In this document: piece by piece, positions 14,020 through 27,993 of the stretch
Layout of the letters: each line of letters begins with the position of its first letter
Position numbering within the stretch: the first letter of the stretch is position 1
From: Gossypium raimondii
Taxonomy: Eukaryota; Streptophyta; Magnoliopsida; Malvales; Malvaceae
Assembly (NCBI RefSeq): GCF_025698545.1
Contig: NC_068571.1
Location: 41,635,733-41,699,732 of the forward strand
DNA: 64,000 nt
Reading direction: 5' to 3'
Program-made: the position numbers and the translations under genes
Notes under the pieces: model-generated
Seen by the model: the letters and a program-made list of their open reading frames with translations, nothing else
What the model was told of the DNA's origin: nothing
Databases searched by the model: none

Positions 14020-14165
14020 TCTTAATTCAATTATCATAAACATTGTTGTCAATGTAGGAAGACGTGGGTTCAAGTGTGCTGAAGTAAATTATCCTCTTAT
14101 TTATAGGTTGGGTTGGGATTATTCAAAAATAATATGAAACTACAATGTTAATGCATTCGTATATA
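14020..14165 (+). repeat. tRNA-derived SINE-like copy
   Basis: This copy contains a GTGGGTTCAAGTGTGC segment resembling a Pol III B box and ends with a GTTGGGTTGGGATTATTC-like tail. A second copy at 31755-34440 matches it base by base on both sides of an LTR-type insertion. This copy therefore serves as the uninterrupted reference. Confidence 0.55.
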
Positions 14166-15850
14166 GACCCGATTCAATTGGGTCAATGTCAAAATTTACA
14201 TAAAAATTCGTTTTTTTATCTTTTATTATCTTGGGCTGAATTTTTTAATATTTTATCTTTTATTTTTAAAAAATATTTTAATATTTGATTACTTTTAACT
14301 AAATCTTTTGTTTCCATATGTAAATCTGTCTTTTATGGTAACTTACAAGATTTTTTTAATGAAACCTATTAACTACATTTGTTTTCATATTAGTGCACCA
14401 GATTGTAGCATATAAGCAGTGCCACATAGGCTTTGTTTCTTTTTGAGTACAAAATTAAAGTGTATAAGAATGTAAAAAAATAGTTAAGTGGTAAAATAAA
14501 GGTTTTATTAATATAATTTGTTCGAGTTTAAATTTTATCATAGGCATATTTTACTATTTTTTAAAATAAAAATACAAGAATACCTTGAATAATATAACAT
14601 ACTTTAATTACGAAATGTCATTTCCATAATTTAACAACTCGAGTTGATGACTCAGTTGAAAGTGACACCAACTTAGTTAAACACTTAAATAATAAAAGTA
14701 TAAATTCTCTATAACAATTAATATTTAATGTTCATACTATTTTGAGTTAATATTTGATACTATAATACGCCACCAATATATCAAATCATGTTACATCATA
14801 AATGTCAAAATTAAATTCATTAAATTTTATTCCTAATAAGAGATGAAGTTAAAAATATTTTTGAAAAGGTGGATTTGAATTATAAATTGTTTTAGAGAAA
14901 TAAAATATAATTTTATTATTGTATTAAAATAAAAATTATAATATTTATAAGACTAAAATATAAATTTTTATTTTTTAGGTCAAAACTAAAATTTAATTTT
15001 AAAGAGTTAAAATATAATTTTAGCATTAAATTTAATTTAGTAATTTATGGGGAAAAAAACTAAAGACTAATGTATATTTTAGAGAAGGCTAAGGCCTTTG
15101 CCTGTCTTCTCTAACGTTGCCTCTATTACTAATCATGTGACATTATCTGATTCATTAATTATGTATAAAATTACATGTTGTTAGTGCATCGAATATTAAT
15201 AGTCCAAAAATTTATATTTTTATTTGACTGAAGTGATAGTTAAAATTGTTGTCGATATATGTTTAATCTGAATTTAAATCGTATTGCCCTATCCTCTATT
15301 CTAATATTGTATTAAAAAATATTTATATTTGACATTTATCCATAACTTTTTATGATAAAATTTAGAGTTTTAATTTTTTTGGTAATTGGTGTTTGATATT
15401 TATTCATGCGACTGTTATTTACGTAAATGAGTTTTGAATGAAATTATAAGGTTTTGAGGTTTTTCATTTTTACATTTTTAAAAATGACATCATTTAAATG
15501 TATGATAAAAAAATCTCATTTTCTAAGGATTCCAACTTTTGTACGAAAAATTAGTTTAGCTTCCTGGTAACATAAATATTTTATCGGGAATTACTTTTCT
15601 ATATTATTTTCCCGTGTAGATGGAAACTGAAAAATTACTCATTCTTTTATTTGAATTTAACGTATTAACTTATTCATCTAAAAAATTAGCTACTACCTAT
15701 TCTTTTGTTTCCCGATCTTTACGACTTCAATTAATTGCTTTTTGATCATTTTTTGTAGAAAAAAACATAGCTCCAACCTTAAGCTTTCAATAATGAAAAC
15801 TTTGACAAACTTTTTAAATATATATTTTTTGGTACAATGATTATTTAAAT
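14166..15850. other. AT-rich intergenic DNA with a possible SINE remnant at 14475-14575
   Basis: At about 14490-14560, TTAAGTGGTAAAATAAAGG and GTTCGAGTTTAAAT resemble A and B boxes of a tRNA-derived SINE. The rest is low-complexity AT-rich DNA with no gene seen. Confidence 0.35.
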
Positions 15851-15854
15851 TTAA

Positions 15855-16375
15855 ATTTGTTCATGGGTCGGGTCAGGTCGGGTCCTGACAAAGTTTTAAG
15901 CCTATTTGATAGGTTTGTCTCGAAAAATAGGCCTAAAATTTTACTCAAGCTTGACCCAAGTAAAAACGCTAAAACTCGAGTCTGATCCAGCCTATATTAA
16001 TTTTTTTTTTATATTGTAAATATATATAATGCATCTTCCTAACAAATTGAAAATAAATTTTAAAAAAAATCTTTATACTTAAATAACGTACAATTTAACA
16101 AGTAAATACCTCTAAAATAGTAACAAAATTAACAATAACAATAAAATAATACAATATAATAGTGAAATGGCAACAAAACAGTGAGAAAACAACAGTTTCT
16201 TTCTTTTTTGCAAATTCAAGTTAGGCCAGGACCGAGCTGAAAAGCTTTACCCGAGACCCGACCCATTTTCTAAATGCACCTTATTTTTTACCCAAACTCA
16301 TTTTTCAGACCTATATTTTTACCAAAATCCTCTCACTTTTTAGACGGGTTTTCGACCCGGTCATAGACAGTATAT
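15855..16375 (+). repeat. Degenerate element of the GGTCGGGTC family
   Basis: It opens with TTCATGGGTCGGGTCAGG and closes with TTTCGACCCGGTCATAGAC, giving imperfect inverted ends around an AT-rich core. It has the same base style as the TIR elements at 47097 and 61328. Flanking duplications are not clear. Confidence 0.5.
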
Positions 16376-18860
16376 TCAAACTCAAGCTAATCATATAATA
16401 TGTGAAAACCTTGAATTTTTTTTAAAAAAATAGTTATTGATAAACCTAGAATTTGATTATAAATCAATATTTTTTATAACTTCAACTTTTTTAAAGCGTT
16501 GAAAAATAATTTATACACAACTGGTTTTATGTGTTTACTATTCTAAGAAGATGAAGATATTTTTTGATAATTGATTCACAATTGATTACGTGGTTTATTA
16601 TATATAAAAATTATATAACATTAGAAACATATTTTTGTTAACATTAGAAATGGTTCAAGTGGTTTACTAATATAATTTAATTTATAAGTACATTTGTACA
16701 TTTTCACAATCTTTAACTTAATATGTAAGTTGGCTTTTAACATATTCATGCATCGAATTTGATCAACATGTAAAAATTCATAACTTTTGGAATAATTTAA
16801 ATATTTATTAATAGTAAAATAATTGAAAAATATTAATATTCATTAATATTATTTTTATTTAAAAGGTAATTTTATAAAAGAACATTGCGTTAAAATAATT
16901 TTGTGATAACATCAACGTGATTCAAAAATTAGATAATAACATGTAAACAAATATAGTGGGAACAAAAATGGTTTCACACAATAATCAGTTTAGATTCATA
17001 TCATCATTATTTATCTACAATCTTTTTTGTTTATCTCATGTAACGTTAATTTGTTTTATTCCTTCTATAACTGCAACCTTTGACTGCGACTTGTAGCCAA
17101 CCATCGTAAACGATTTTTTCTTCCTACCTTCTGTAATAAAAGCTTGAAGACAAAATATCATCCTTTCTAAATTTGCCAATCATACTCTAATCTTAACATT
17201 CCAACATTCATCAAATTTAATATCAACATAATTTCTTCTTCAAATCACAAAATATTATATTATAAGTATAACAATTTGATTTTAATCTCAAGTAATTTTA
17301 TATTTTTTAATTATCAGAAAACAATTATAATATTATTATGCCAAAATAAAATTCAACCCATTTTTAATGGAAAAAATGAATTCTAACTTTCTTTCAATAA
17401 ACGCGTTATAATGTGAAAAAAAGCCAAAGTTAGAAACCACCTTTTAATATATATCAAGAAACGCATTATAATGTGAAAAAGTATACTACAAACATAAATT
17501 AAATATACTTTTATTGTTTATTCTATTTTGTTTTAGATGAAAGGTCTTTGATTATTGGGCGTGTGTCATTTTCCTGTGATGTTATGATTCCTTAAATCAA
17601 TTAATAGCAAATTCAAATATTTAAATATGGGTTTTTTATAAAATGATATTAAAAATAAATTGATTATAAAATAAAGTAAAAAAATTAATTACGAAAATAA
17701 GATATTTACTATAATAATTTTGGGTGTCCCTCACATATGACGGTACCAACGAACTTCTTTTAAAAATAAATATAACAAGGAAAAAATTGAAAAATAATAA
17801 TAATTAGTGCATCAATGTGTCAAGCAACACCCTTAATTAAATAGAAAAAAAAACCTATTGTTTTAAGGATTAAATATAGAGAAAATCATCAAATGTAGGA
17901 AAAATGTATTAAAGCATTAAATGTATGGAAAGACCCGTAAGACATTAAATGTTGGGAAAATTCTATTGTTTGGTGTTGGAACCATAAACTAGTTTTTCTT
18001 TCACTTTTTTAGCTTCCCTTTTTTCTCTTCCTATTAGAATTTTTTTCCGTTAACGTGTTAAGCGGCAGCACAAATTTTTTCAAAACTTTTTTAGCTTTTT
18101 CTATTGATCTCTTGAATTTTTTTTAAAAAAATTATTGGTGCCGCCAATGTGTCAAGCGACATCAAAAACTATTACAGTAAATACCTCATTTTTATACTTA
18201 ATTTGTTTCTATATTTGTTTTTGTAATTAATATTATTTTTATAAAAAGTGCCCTAAATTTTAAATAATTATTTAAGCGTAAATTGTTATTAGAATTGGAT
18301 GGAAAAAGAAAAGAAAAGGGAAATGTCTAAATTTTATCACAAAAAATGAATCATGTCATGTGCGTTTCGATTAGAAGTAGGCAAGTCCTTGCCCACTGAT
18401 TTGATAGAAGGGTTAATGACTTAGGAAAATTGTCGGCAAAAATATAGTAATGTAAATTTGGTGGCACTTTATTGGTTAGTGATAAGTTGCACAATTATTG
18501 GCATTGTTTAACATAAATCAAACAATATCAGAGGAAAAAAAGGGTAACGTTTAAGATGGGATTTTTTTTAATCCAAAAATAATTAATTATTGGAATTAAA
18601 TGTCAGATTGCCATATTGGATTTTTGAGAAAAGTATAATAAAATTTTGGAAAATGTAAATAAAAGTATTTAATATATATTAAATATAAAAATAAAGGTCA
18701 AACCTTTCACACTTTTTATTATTATTTTGGAGTAATTTCAATTTAAAAGTTTATGATTTAGTGTTTCTCTATTTATATATTTATATTATGATTCTTAATT
18801 GGTTTTGAACTTGTTTAATTTTTAAATTCACTCAATTTTGTCCTTGACTACAACTTTTGG
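16376..18860. other. AT-rich intergenic DNA, no gene seen
   Basis: No coding frame of note. Short phrases about GCCGCCAATGTGTCAAGCG (18138-18165) recur in altered form near 17815, 18060 and 31315-31410, suggesting dispersed pieces of another unnamed repeat. Confidence 0.4.
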
Positions 18861-19650
18861 AATTCAATATCCTATAGTGAAATGTATCAAAGCTTTGAAC
18901 CACCGAGGTTTAATTTTAAATTTTTATCAATTTAAGAGTATTTATCAACTATGCAATATTCCTTTAACTATTAATGTAATTGAATGATTATGACATTGAA
19001 CCAAATGAATCGAATCTATATATGAATGTATTAACATTGTAGTCTAGTAACTTGAAGAGTATTGATCAATCGTATATTAATCTAATTACAAATGTAATTC
19101 AATGAGTTATGACATTCATTATACAACTATTGATCTAATTGTGAAGGTAATGACATTTTAGTGCATATGTATTTTTAAAAGTATCTTGATCAATTGTACA
19201 TTCTTCTAATTACTACTGCAATCGAATAAATTGTGACATTAACCGTATAACCAATGATCCAACTGAATGAATTGTATAATTATTCATACAACCATTGATC
19301 CAATTAAACTGGTCAATGTAAACACAACATTGAATATATATGTTTAGAATTCAATACCATATAGTGAAATGTATCAAAACTTAGGACCACCAATGTTTAA
19401 TTTTAAATATTTTATCAAATTAAGAGTATTTATCAATTGTGCATTCCTCTAATTATAAACTTAATTGAATGCTTATGACATTGAACCAATTGAATTGGGT
19501 CTGTATATGAATATATTTCCATTATGGTGTAGAACTAATTTGAAGAGTATTGAACAATTGTATATTTCTCTAATACTAATGTAATTGAATGAGTTATGAC
19601 ATTAATTGTACAATCATTGATCTAATTGAATGAATCTATATATGATTTTT
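18861..19650. repeat. 487-bp tandem duplication with internal subrepeats
   Basis: The phrase AATTCAATA..TATAGTGAAATGTATCAAA occurs at 18861 and again at 19348. The following 300 bp run in parallel, including ATTTATCAA.T.TGCA and TTATGACATTGAACCAA. Within each unit a shorter motif, TAAT-GAATGA-TTATGACATT, recurs every 110-170 bp. It looks like a small, old satellite-like array with no coding potential. Confidence 0.6.
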
Positions 19651-21990
19651 AATTTCTTTTCATATTTACTTTAATTAAACTATGAATTAATCAAATTTTT
19701 AATAATTGGGATACAAATAACATTTCCTTTATTTATGTAAATTATATTTTTTTTATCTATTTCATGTTACAATATTACTTTTAAATATTTTTTATTTATT
19801 GACAAATTTATATTTAATTTTTAAAATCATTTGTACTTTTTTAAATTTGAAATTTGGTCTATGTACTTTTAAATTTAAGATTTTAGTCTATTTATTTTTT
19901 GGACAGGGTTGAGAACCAAGTCTAGTTCGTTTGGGTTAGAACTAGCTTGTCTCTTACTGAGATACATAATGATTTTTAATGGATGGCTCCTAAACGGTTG
20001 AAGACCGAGAGAAAAGGGCTATAATAGCCGAGATGTGACTTCCAGGAGAGGATTCATCTCAATTATGTTTTATTTTCTTCTCTTTATTCATCTTCTTCAT
20101 TGTTCCGAAGACGGGATGATTACGGGAAGCTTTGCATGGAGTGGTGATCATGAATTTTGGGTCGGGAAAATAAAGGATCCAGTAAGCTAGTAAGATTCTA
20201 AGTCCTTTAGAATACATAAGATTTAGGAACCAAAGTTAGGGACTTCCATAACCCATTTTAAAGATTCTGCATGTTTATGGAAAATTAAGTTTTTAAACCG
20301 AGATTACTAAGCTTAAACCATGAATTGGTTGTCTTACTTAGCTGCTAGGAGAAATAAAGCTTCAGCATCCGAAAAGCTAAGCGAACAAGGCGAAGAAGTA
20401 TCAGGTGAGTTTTTGCACTCAACCCTTGAAAAGCTAAGGATGTTGTAAGGTCGCATAGGTTTATGAGTATTCGCCATTCTAGTTCAATGTGCATGAATTA
20501 GTTATGATTCCACAATATTGCATCAATGAAATGCATGTAATGCATGTAGGGGAAACATTGTTGGGTTTAGGCCAAATTAGGAAAGGAAAATGGGAAAGCA
20601 GTGATTCTGTTGTTGCTATAAGGAAACAAATAGTATACCTCGACAAAACTTAAATTGTTGCTATAGGGAATGCTTCGGTATAACATTTTAGCAACGAACA
20701 AAATTTGTTGGTATATGCCTTTTAGACTATACCGACGATGATTCCGTTAATAAAAATTGTTTTGTTATTTAGTATTCCAACAAGCAGTTCCTTATGGGTG
20801 ATAAGGTCACATAATTACTATATATAGTGACAGATTTAGTAATGATTTCCACCGGTAAAAATATTTTTGTTATTTTTATATTTTAATTGGTATTTACTAT
20901 TGGTATAAGTATAAAATTTGTCACTTATGCCAATAGCATTAAATTAATTTTAAAACATTTTTAATAAATAAATATAACTTATTACAATAGTAATTATTTA
21001 AAAATGTTCTAAATAAAAAAAGTAAACTACACCGGAGGTCACCCTAAAATAGCGTTGTTCCTATTTTGATAGTTCTAATTTTTTTGTCAAATTCGTCACC
21101 ATCATTAGAAAAATTGACCAAAATGGTCACTCAATTGTTAAGCCTTTAATAAAGTGCTGATTGGACCAGCAAAAAAAGGAAAAAATCATTCTTTTAGTCC
21201 CTCTAAAAATTACAAAAATTTTAAATTAATCCCTTAAATCTCCATAAAAAAAACCCATATTAAATAACATAAAAAAAATGCTGGATCTAGCCTCCAATAT
21301 GCTTCCGCTGCTGTATTGCCCCACTATCTCATTCGTTTCCTCCTCCGATCTGGACATTGAAGTAAATTTCTTAATTACCCATGTATTCACCTTTATTTAT
21401 TTTCCAACTAAATAGTTGCACCGGTTTTTCAAATGCACCGTAATCATCCATGTTTTCCCATTATTTATTTTCCAACCAAAGTCAATAGCGACATCAATAG
21501 TGGAGGAAGGAATTGAATCAATGATGTCGTTTTAAATACCTAACTAACATGCGTCTCCTAATTCTCTTTAGCAGATTTTTTTCAACACAAACAAAAACGA
21601 TACATTAAATCTGATGCGAGCATCAAGGCCCAATTTCAAGCAAATGGACGTGATGGATTTAGCTTTCCTCAAGGCCCAATTATTGGCTCTAAGTCCAAAC
21701 AGATTAGAGCCCTCGGAGGACGCATTACAAACCAATAATAAGAAAGACCTAGAGATGCTCAAGAATCAAGAGACCTGCTAGAAATGTTCAGATATATCAA
21801 ATATTGTAGAATTTGAGGAATCATTGAAAGATGTTCGGAATCTGAAATTATGGCTAATGTTAACAAAGAATGTTATTACAATATTCTGAAAGCAAGCTGC
21901 CAAGCAGCTGAACTAGCACCATCAGAAAAACATTATTGCCAATAATCATATGTAAGAAACTAAAGACAAAAATACACGAATCATAGCCCG
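19651..21990. other. Intergenic DNA with transposon remnants, and the 3' flank of the Tim17-family gene
   Basis: About 19890-20580 has a less AT-rich composition like an LTR, but I could not define ends. About 21020-21160 resembles the left end of the repeat at 23904 (TAAACTACACCGG then GGTCAC). A 55-codon plus-strand open frame at about 21612-21779 has a protein-like composition but no recognised domain. The 3' UTR of the minus-strand gene probably occupies 21790-21990. Confidence 0.35.
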
Positions 21991-21993
21991 CTT

Positions 21994-23641
21994 TCACGAT
22001 TCTTCTTTGTTTAGAGCTTTTCTTTGTCCATACAGTTTTTCTTCTCGAGCTCGTTTTGCAGCAAGTGCTTCTTCATCTAGCACTTGTATAGGAGACCATT
22101 CGGGCAATTTCAACGAACTGCTCTTGTCAAACATAGATTCACTGAAGTCGTGTAATTTAGGTCTTAACTTAAGTGCAGCAAAATCGACTGCTGTCCCAAC
22201 AACAGCAAAGATGAGTGAATAGCGATAAGCACCGAATTGACCACCTAAAATGCCACAGGAAAAAAAAAAAAAAACCCTTTTAAAAATAGCACTGGCACAG
22301 AATCACACAAGCACATGGAGAGAAAGCGAGAGGGACTGATGAAATTTACCTTGAAGACGACCCAGTATAGCACCGGTACCAAATCCAGCTATTGCAGAAT
22401 TCAGTAGATCATCAGGTCCGGTTTTACGAGTAGCTGTTACAAACTCCCGTGCTCCTGCACGAATTAAGGAGAAGAAAAAGGTTCAAGGAAGCAACATCCC
22501 GATTTACTGTTAATAGCATTCGAGGCCTGTTACAAGTTTAATGCATTTCCCAATGTGGAATACACGACATCATCAACCTAGGTTGATCTACTAATACTAA
22601 ACCTATAATTTTCGTATAAGCAAAGTCATATCAGCCTCAAAGTAACATATTTTTATCCAATAATACTACTACAGAACAAAACCGAAAAACGAGAGAGTAG
22701 TTTTCTTTCTGTATCTCTGCTATAGGCTAAATCTCGAATGGAGGAGTCTGCATTAAACACTATGATGCTAACTCACACATGACCACGAGTATGGTACCAG
22801 ATTATGTTATGAGAAAGAGAATGCTTTCCAGATTCTTATGACGACAAGACGAAAAACGAATAAACTCCCTAATAAAACTAATACGACATTCTACCCTCGT
22901 TCATTTCCTTCCGAACTCACCAATCCGTGGTGTCAAACAACCAAATAGTTATCCAAGTTAAGAAAGCTAATCCCACAATTTACTTAAATTTTTCCACCAA
23001 CATCACTCCCGTTAACGACTATGTCACGGAAATATATTCCGCGCAAAGCGAATTCATTACAAGCAACTCGTTTATTTCGAAAGATCAAAGCAAAACTTTA
23101 TCATGACTTGCATTTATATACGAGTACAAACGAAGGCAGCCAAAGAAAATATGATCTACCATCACAACCAATGGCATAAAATTAGGAGCAGGAATTCATT
23201 TAAGTACCTTTTCGATTGCTCTTAAAATTGCACACAATTCAACATTTTCTTAACTAATTTACGATTTGGGGGGGGGGGATTTGGGTTTAACAAATACTGA
23301 AATTAATAGTAAATAAAGAAAGAATACCACAATAGCAGCCGGTGACAATAGCGAAATTAGTGGCGTAAGTAGCTGAAATATTAGCGAGGCCGTACACTTT
23401 CCGATGCTTTGACACCAACCCAACGCCTCCACCGGCAACTCCTGTTTAAAAACAAAGAGAACCACGCCTGACATTCATGAATCCTGGTGTTTCAATGAAC
23501 AAACAGTACTAAAAGTGTGAGAGAGAGGGCAAAAGACAAAAGACCTGCAAGGATCGTCGGGATCAATATCCGACGCCGCCAGTCCACGGAGGTTGATGAT
23601 GATGGTGATGGGGAGTCTCCTTGTTGGTTTGGGGATGCCAT
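21994..23641 (-). CDS. Tim17/Tim22/Tim23-family membrane protein, 4 exons
   Basis: Exons from the 5' end: 23641-23545, 23441-23328, 22454-22350 and 22244-21994, joining in frame to 188 aa. A Ser/Pro-rich N-terminus precedes four short hydrophobic, Gly-rich segments (about residues 24-110) with GxxxG-like spacing, including AGFGTGAILG, typical of the Tim17/22/23 fold. The C-terminal third is charged and ends in a Glu/Lys/Arg-rich helix. The family makes channels and translocases of mitochondrial and plastid membranes; which membrane this one serves cannot be told from sequence. An in-frame ATG 33 bp upstream (23674) would add 11 residues. I chose 23641 because conserved-looking sequence begins there. 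It is not obviously the complex I subunit B14.7. Confidence 0.8.
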
Positions 23642-23903
23642 AGTTTCAGTTCGGAAACCTTTTTCTGGGTTCAACGAACTACAGACACACTGTGGACAGG
23701 GACTTAGGCAAGAGAGTTATGTTGGGTCGGGTCCCGACATGTTGTTATACTTGCAAGGAAAGGCCCAAAGGCCAAAACCCAGAGTTTTTGTCAAGTTTTT
23801 TTTGGGCGAAAGTAGCTGTTAAGTCCCTCTATTATAGAGACTAGGTCAAATTAGTTCCTACATTATTAAATAGATCACTTTAGTCTTTGTTCTATTAAAA
23901 GGA

Positions 23904-24466
23904 AGGGTAAACTACACCATTAGTCACTAAACTATAAGTAAGTTTTCGTTTCGGTCGCTTAACTAAAAAAGTTACAATTTGGTCATTGAACTATTCGAAA
24001 GTTTTTATTTAAGTCACTAAATTATTCAAAAGTTTTTATTTGAGTCATTAGGTTGTTAAGTTTTTTTTTTTAAAGTTTCGCCAGAAAGCTCCAAGTGACG
24101 ATTCGACGATTGGTACAGTGGAATAACACCTACCGACAAGTAGAAGAACATACTTTAGATCCAAGTCGATCTGACTATCATTGTTGGAGATCGAAGAAAA
24201 AGCTGTTTGGATTTTGGTTCGTAGATTTGTAACATCAAAAGTTGTTTCATGAAAAAAAAACTGAACTGTAGAAGGGATGGGGATAGAGAGCTTTTGATTG
24301 GTGCAGACAGTGCAAACAAAGAAAGCCATATAACATCGGTTTTAATAGCCTAGTGATTTAAATGAAAACTTTTGAATAGTTCAATGACCAAGTTGTAACT
24401 TTTTTAGTTAAGTGACTAAAATAAAAATTTATCCATAGTTTAATGACTAATGGTGTAATTTACCCT
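23904..24466. mobile_element. Fold-back MITE with about 60-bp inverted ends
   Basis: The left end AGGGTAAACTACACCATTAG is mirrored at the right end by CTAATGGTGTAATTTACCCT, and homology continues inward (ACTAAACTAT, TAGTTAAGTGAC). The core (24060-24330) is non-coding. Relatives of the end sequence occur at about 21020 and 29367. I could not read a secure target duplication. Confidence 0.7.
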
Positions 24467-25470
24467 ATTAATTTTTATCAATAAAATATTAGTAAAGGGT
24501 AGAGATGGAAAAAGATTTTACTCATATCATATTAAGCATTTGGCAAGCATTTATCACTATTCCAATGGTTAGGTTTTCATTTGTGTTTAATAGACCGATG
24601 ATCTGCATATGGCATAAAATTTGACATATTTGAATATTGATTTTATCTAGAGGTACCAATTGGTGAAATTATTCCAAGATATATAAAAAATATTAAAAAA
24701 TTGAAATCCTGGATGAATCTTGCAAAATTCAGTTGAATTGTTTTTTTTTAATCAAAGGTGTTATCATCTATTTTATGATTTGAACCTCAGTAGTATTTAA
24801 GTACAAAAATTCCAATGACTTTAAAATTCAAACATAATCCAAATGTGGATAACATTTTACATAATTTTAGGCATAAAAATTATTTTGTTATAGCTTAATT
24901 GAATATTAAGTTTATTTATTTAGTCTGCATAGTTATGTTTTGGTTAACTTTGTTTATTTGATTTGGGAATTTTGGATTTGATTTATAAGATTTTGGGATT
25001 GGTTTAGAGCTTCGTGTATAAAAGTTTTTGTAAATATATCTGGAGTTCATGTGAAGATGAAATCATAAATATAATTAGATAAAAGAACAGACTGTTTAAG
25101 TCCATTAGAATTTTAAGGCATGTTGGAGCATTCAAGCATCTTTTGCAGTAAAAAGGGACCGCAGAAAATGACATCAAAACAAGTTTCAGTGTCTAGGTTC
25201 TGCTTTGGGGGTTTAAAAAACTAAAATTAAAGCAAATCTTAGCATTTGCATGGCTTTCATCAATCTTAACATAATATTTTTTACCACTTATTACAAGGGC
25301 TAAAGCACTATAGATAATGAGATCTATATATATATATATTGACTGGCTCTAATAGAAGCCTTTAATGCACTAAAAAATGGACACCTTTCAACTAGGATTC
25401 AATTAAATTACCTTAAAAACTCAGATTATTCAGCCTCACAAACCATTCATCTTTTTTTTCTTCATGAAGC
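24467..25470. other. AT-rich intergenic DNA and 3' flank of the AP2 gene
   Basis: No gene seen. A short (TA)n run sits near 25329. Confidence 0.45.
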
Positions 25471-27993
25471 TTAAGTATCTGGCCCTACCTCTTCAGAAGC
25501 CGAGGAGCTATCGGCTCCTCGTTTGCTGTCCTGGTCGCTGTTCTCTATTACAGGTTCGGACCTCTTCTGGGGTTCGACCCCGAGTCTTTGCTTGTATTCT
25601 GTAATATCATATTCAATTATAAAATAAACACGTTTAAGTGTTTGATTAGATCATAAAAAGTCAAGATAATAAGGTTTAAAACCGTGAAGAAAGGGTTTAC
25701 TTTTGTTGGTAATCGAACGACGAGTGTATGCCAAGAACTCATCCCACTTGAATCTACTAAGCTCTCGCTTTTCCTCCTCAGGAAGCTCAAAGTTCGGTTC
25801 CCTTCCGCACATGAATGCAGCTCTACAGATAAAAATATCAACCAATGAGTTCCGAATCCTTTACAATAGGCTAGGAAACACATATACCTTTATAGATTTT
25901 TCATACGTACCATCCCGTATGTATTTATCATAGACTTACATGAACATTTTCGAAGAAATTCATTAACAATCATTACGAACAACATAAAAAGCCTAACTTA
26001 TTATCACCTATCATATAAACGAGCAGCTTCTTCTTGCGAACCAACAGTCCCTAAGTGAATCTGCTTCTTGTCAACTTTTATTGCAGCCTGCCATTTCATA
26101 TTTTTGAAGTATACACCCCTCATGAGACACGGTTCTTGGTTTTGAACATGCTTCCTCCTATGCCTTTTCCTCCGCTTAATCGTTTGCCCTATAAACAATA
26201 AAATCGTACATTGGCATCAGTCAAAATGTAGAAGCTAAAATGGCTTGAAGCATCAAGTCTTGATGCTATGAGTACTGACATGCTTTATCTAGAAGCAACA
26301 TGGTGTGAACCGGGACAGCGACACATTATTTCCTCTTCATTCTAACCTACAAACATGGGTCAAATACTATATCTTCCTCGAATTGCTTATGTATTTACGT
26401 CAACCACGCCAACAGGATTCTAATAGTTAAAACAGTCCAGGTTTTGTGCCTTTAAGTATCTGAAGATAAAACCATTTCCATAACATCATTTGGCAAAATC
26501 ATTCTCGGTCAGTAATTTACCTTACTGCCGTGCTTGAACTAATGGGTTCAAAACTATGAATTTTTGATGAATGAATTGTGCAATAACTTTGTACTACTAT
26601 ACAAGAGAGTAAAGGGCACGAGGGAAAAAGCTTTCAGAGAGTTTTAGCATAACCTGGGGGAACATAAACTACAAGCCATTGCAATAACAGATGCACTACC
26701 AAAGAGGAAGTAAACGACCACAGCATAAAACCAACATAAATGGCCTAAGGTCCGTCATGCCTAAGTTCCTTCTAGTATACAATATCTCTATTTCATGAAA
26801 ATGACCTAATTTATGTATTTTGTACATGCATCAAAAGGCAGAGTACCTGAAAGAAAGGCGCTATATTTTGGTTCATTTTCTATCTTACTAAGGATAACAT
26901 AGAAAAAAAAAGGCCGTAAACAATGTAAAAGTTTTCCAGCTTGATTGATTTAAAAAATATGCAAAACCGGAAGTTTCTTAAGAGACAAACCTGAAAAAGG
27001 TTGATAATGAGGCTCTTTTGATGAACCAGAAACATTTGGTGATCCAGACTCAACCTTAACAATGCTTTTCTGGTAATCAGCACCGAATAGTTATAATACA
27101 GAACAGTGTAATAGAAATGGAAATTGAATAGTACGTGCCATTCAGTATTTTACCTATCATGATACTAATACAAAGTACATTTCCAGTATGCTATATACGG
27201 AGGCACTTAAAATACAATTTTAATCAACAACTAAGGGTACCCCAGGATGCAATGGAATGACCAAACATTCCTTATGTTCCTCCAAATCGGCAGAGGAGCC
27301 GAGGAATCTCATGATCACAGACATAGCATACATAGAACAAGGATACAATCATTACCATTGGCATTACAGATGAAGACATAAACCTTCGTATTCGATGGTT
27401 CTCATCGAGATCAGATAAAGGGGGTCCAAACAAGTAGCATGTACCAACCATGAACACTAAAATATGTTCATAAATATGTCAAAGTGTACAATAAGATGAC
27501 ATAAGTGAGGCAAAAGCATCCCTAACCAAGGGAAGAACGATAACAGAATCTCTGCAAGTGATAAGTTCATACGAAATGGTAAAAGAAATAGTAAACAACA
27601 AACTTGCATAAATGCAACCAAGAGGTCAAAGTAAACGGTGAAACTGTGATGCATTCTTACCCCATGAATATGGTTGACAGAATCTGAGGGCATGGGATGC
27701 ACACTGATTGATTTTGCATTTTGACTCGAACTTTCCGGTGGATTTCCGTTACAAAAGAATCTAGAAAGTGGACTGAGAAACGAACTCTTCCCTACAAAAG
27801 GTCACTAAACTTGTTTGATTAAAAGTATTTCTAATTCGCTCAAACAAACCGACCCTAAATACACAATACATAGTGAAAGTTCATATTCATTGCTATCAAT
27901 AGAAGCATATTGATTATGCAATATAAAGCACATCTCAATTAAAAGTTTACCAGAGCAGAGTCCAAGAAGCTTCCGTCTCCGTAAGCTCACCAT
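25471..27993 (-). CDS. AP2-domain protein similar to Arabidopsis At4g13040 (ERF-like), 6 coding exons
   Basis: Exons from the 5' end: 27993-27951, 27791-27661, 27069-26991, 26188-26008, 25822-25701 and 25598-25471, joining in frame to 227 aa. The N-terminus MVSLRRRKLLGLCSG is followed by a Ser-rich linker, a strongly basic stretch (about 88-98, likely nuclear localisation) and one AP2 domain (about 108-160) with RGVYFKNMKWQAAIKV and AARLYDRAAF. The tail is acidic. The single, divergent AP2 domain and this N-terminus match the small At4g13040 (APD1) group, which stands apart from typical ERF genes; the Arabidopsis member is linked to salicylic-acid defence. The role here is by homology. An additional small exon inside the intron at 27070-27660 cannot be excluded, though the frame joins without one. 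Confidence 0.82.

Noticed and set aside
21612..21779. Plus-strand 55-codon frame with soluble-protein composition
   Set aside because: No recognised domain, no exon partners found, and it lies between repeats; kept only as a note in the intergenic entry.
23517..23822. Plus-strand frame of 101 codons
   Set aside because: Antisense to exon 1 and the promoter of the Tim17-family gene; no domain.
27272..27702. Two minus-strand frames in the long intron of the AP2 gene as extra exons
   Set aside because: The flanking exons already join in frame and no AP2-like or conserved sequence is present; transcript data would settle it.
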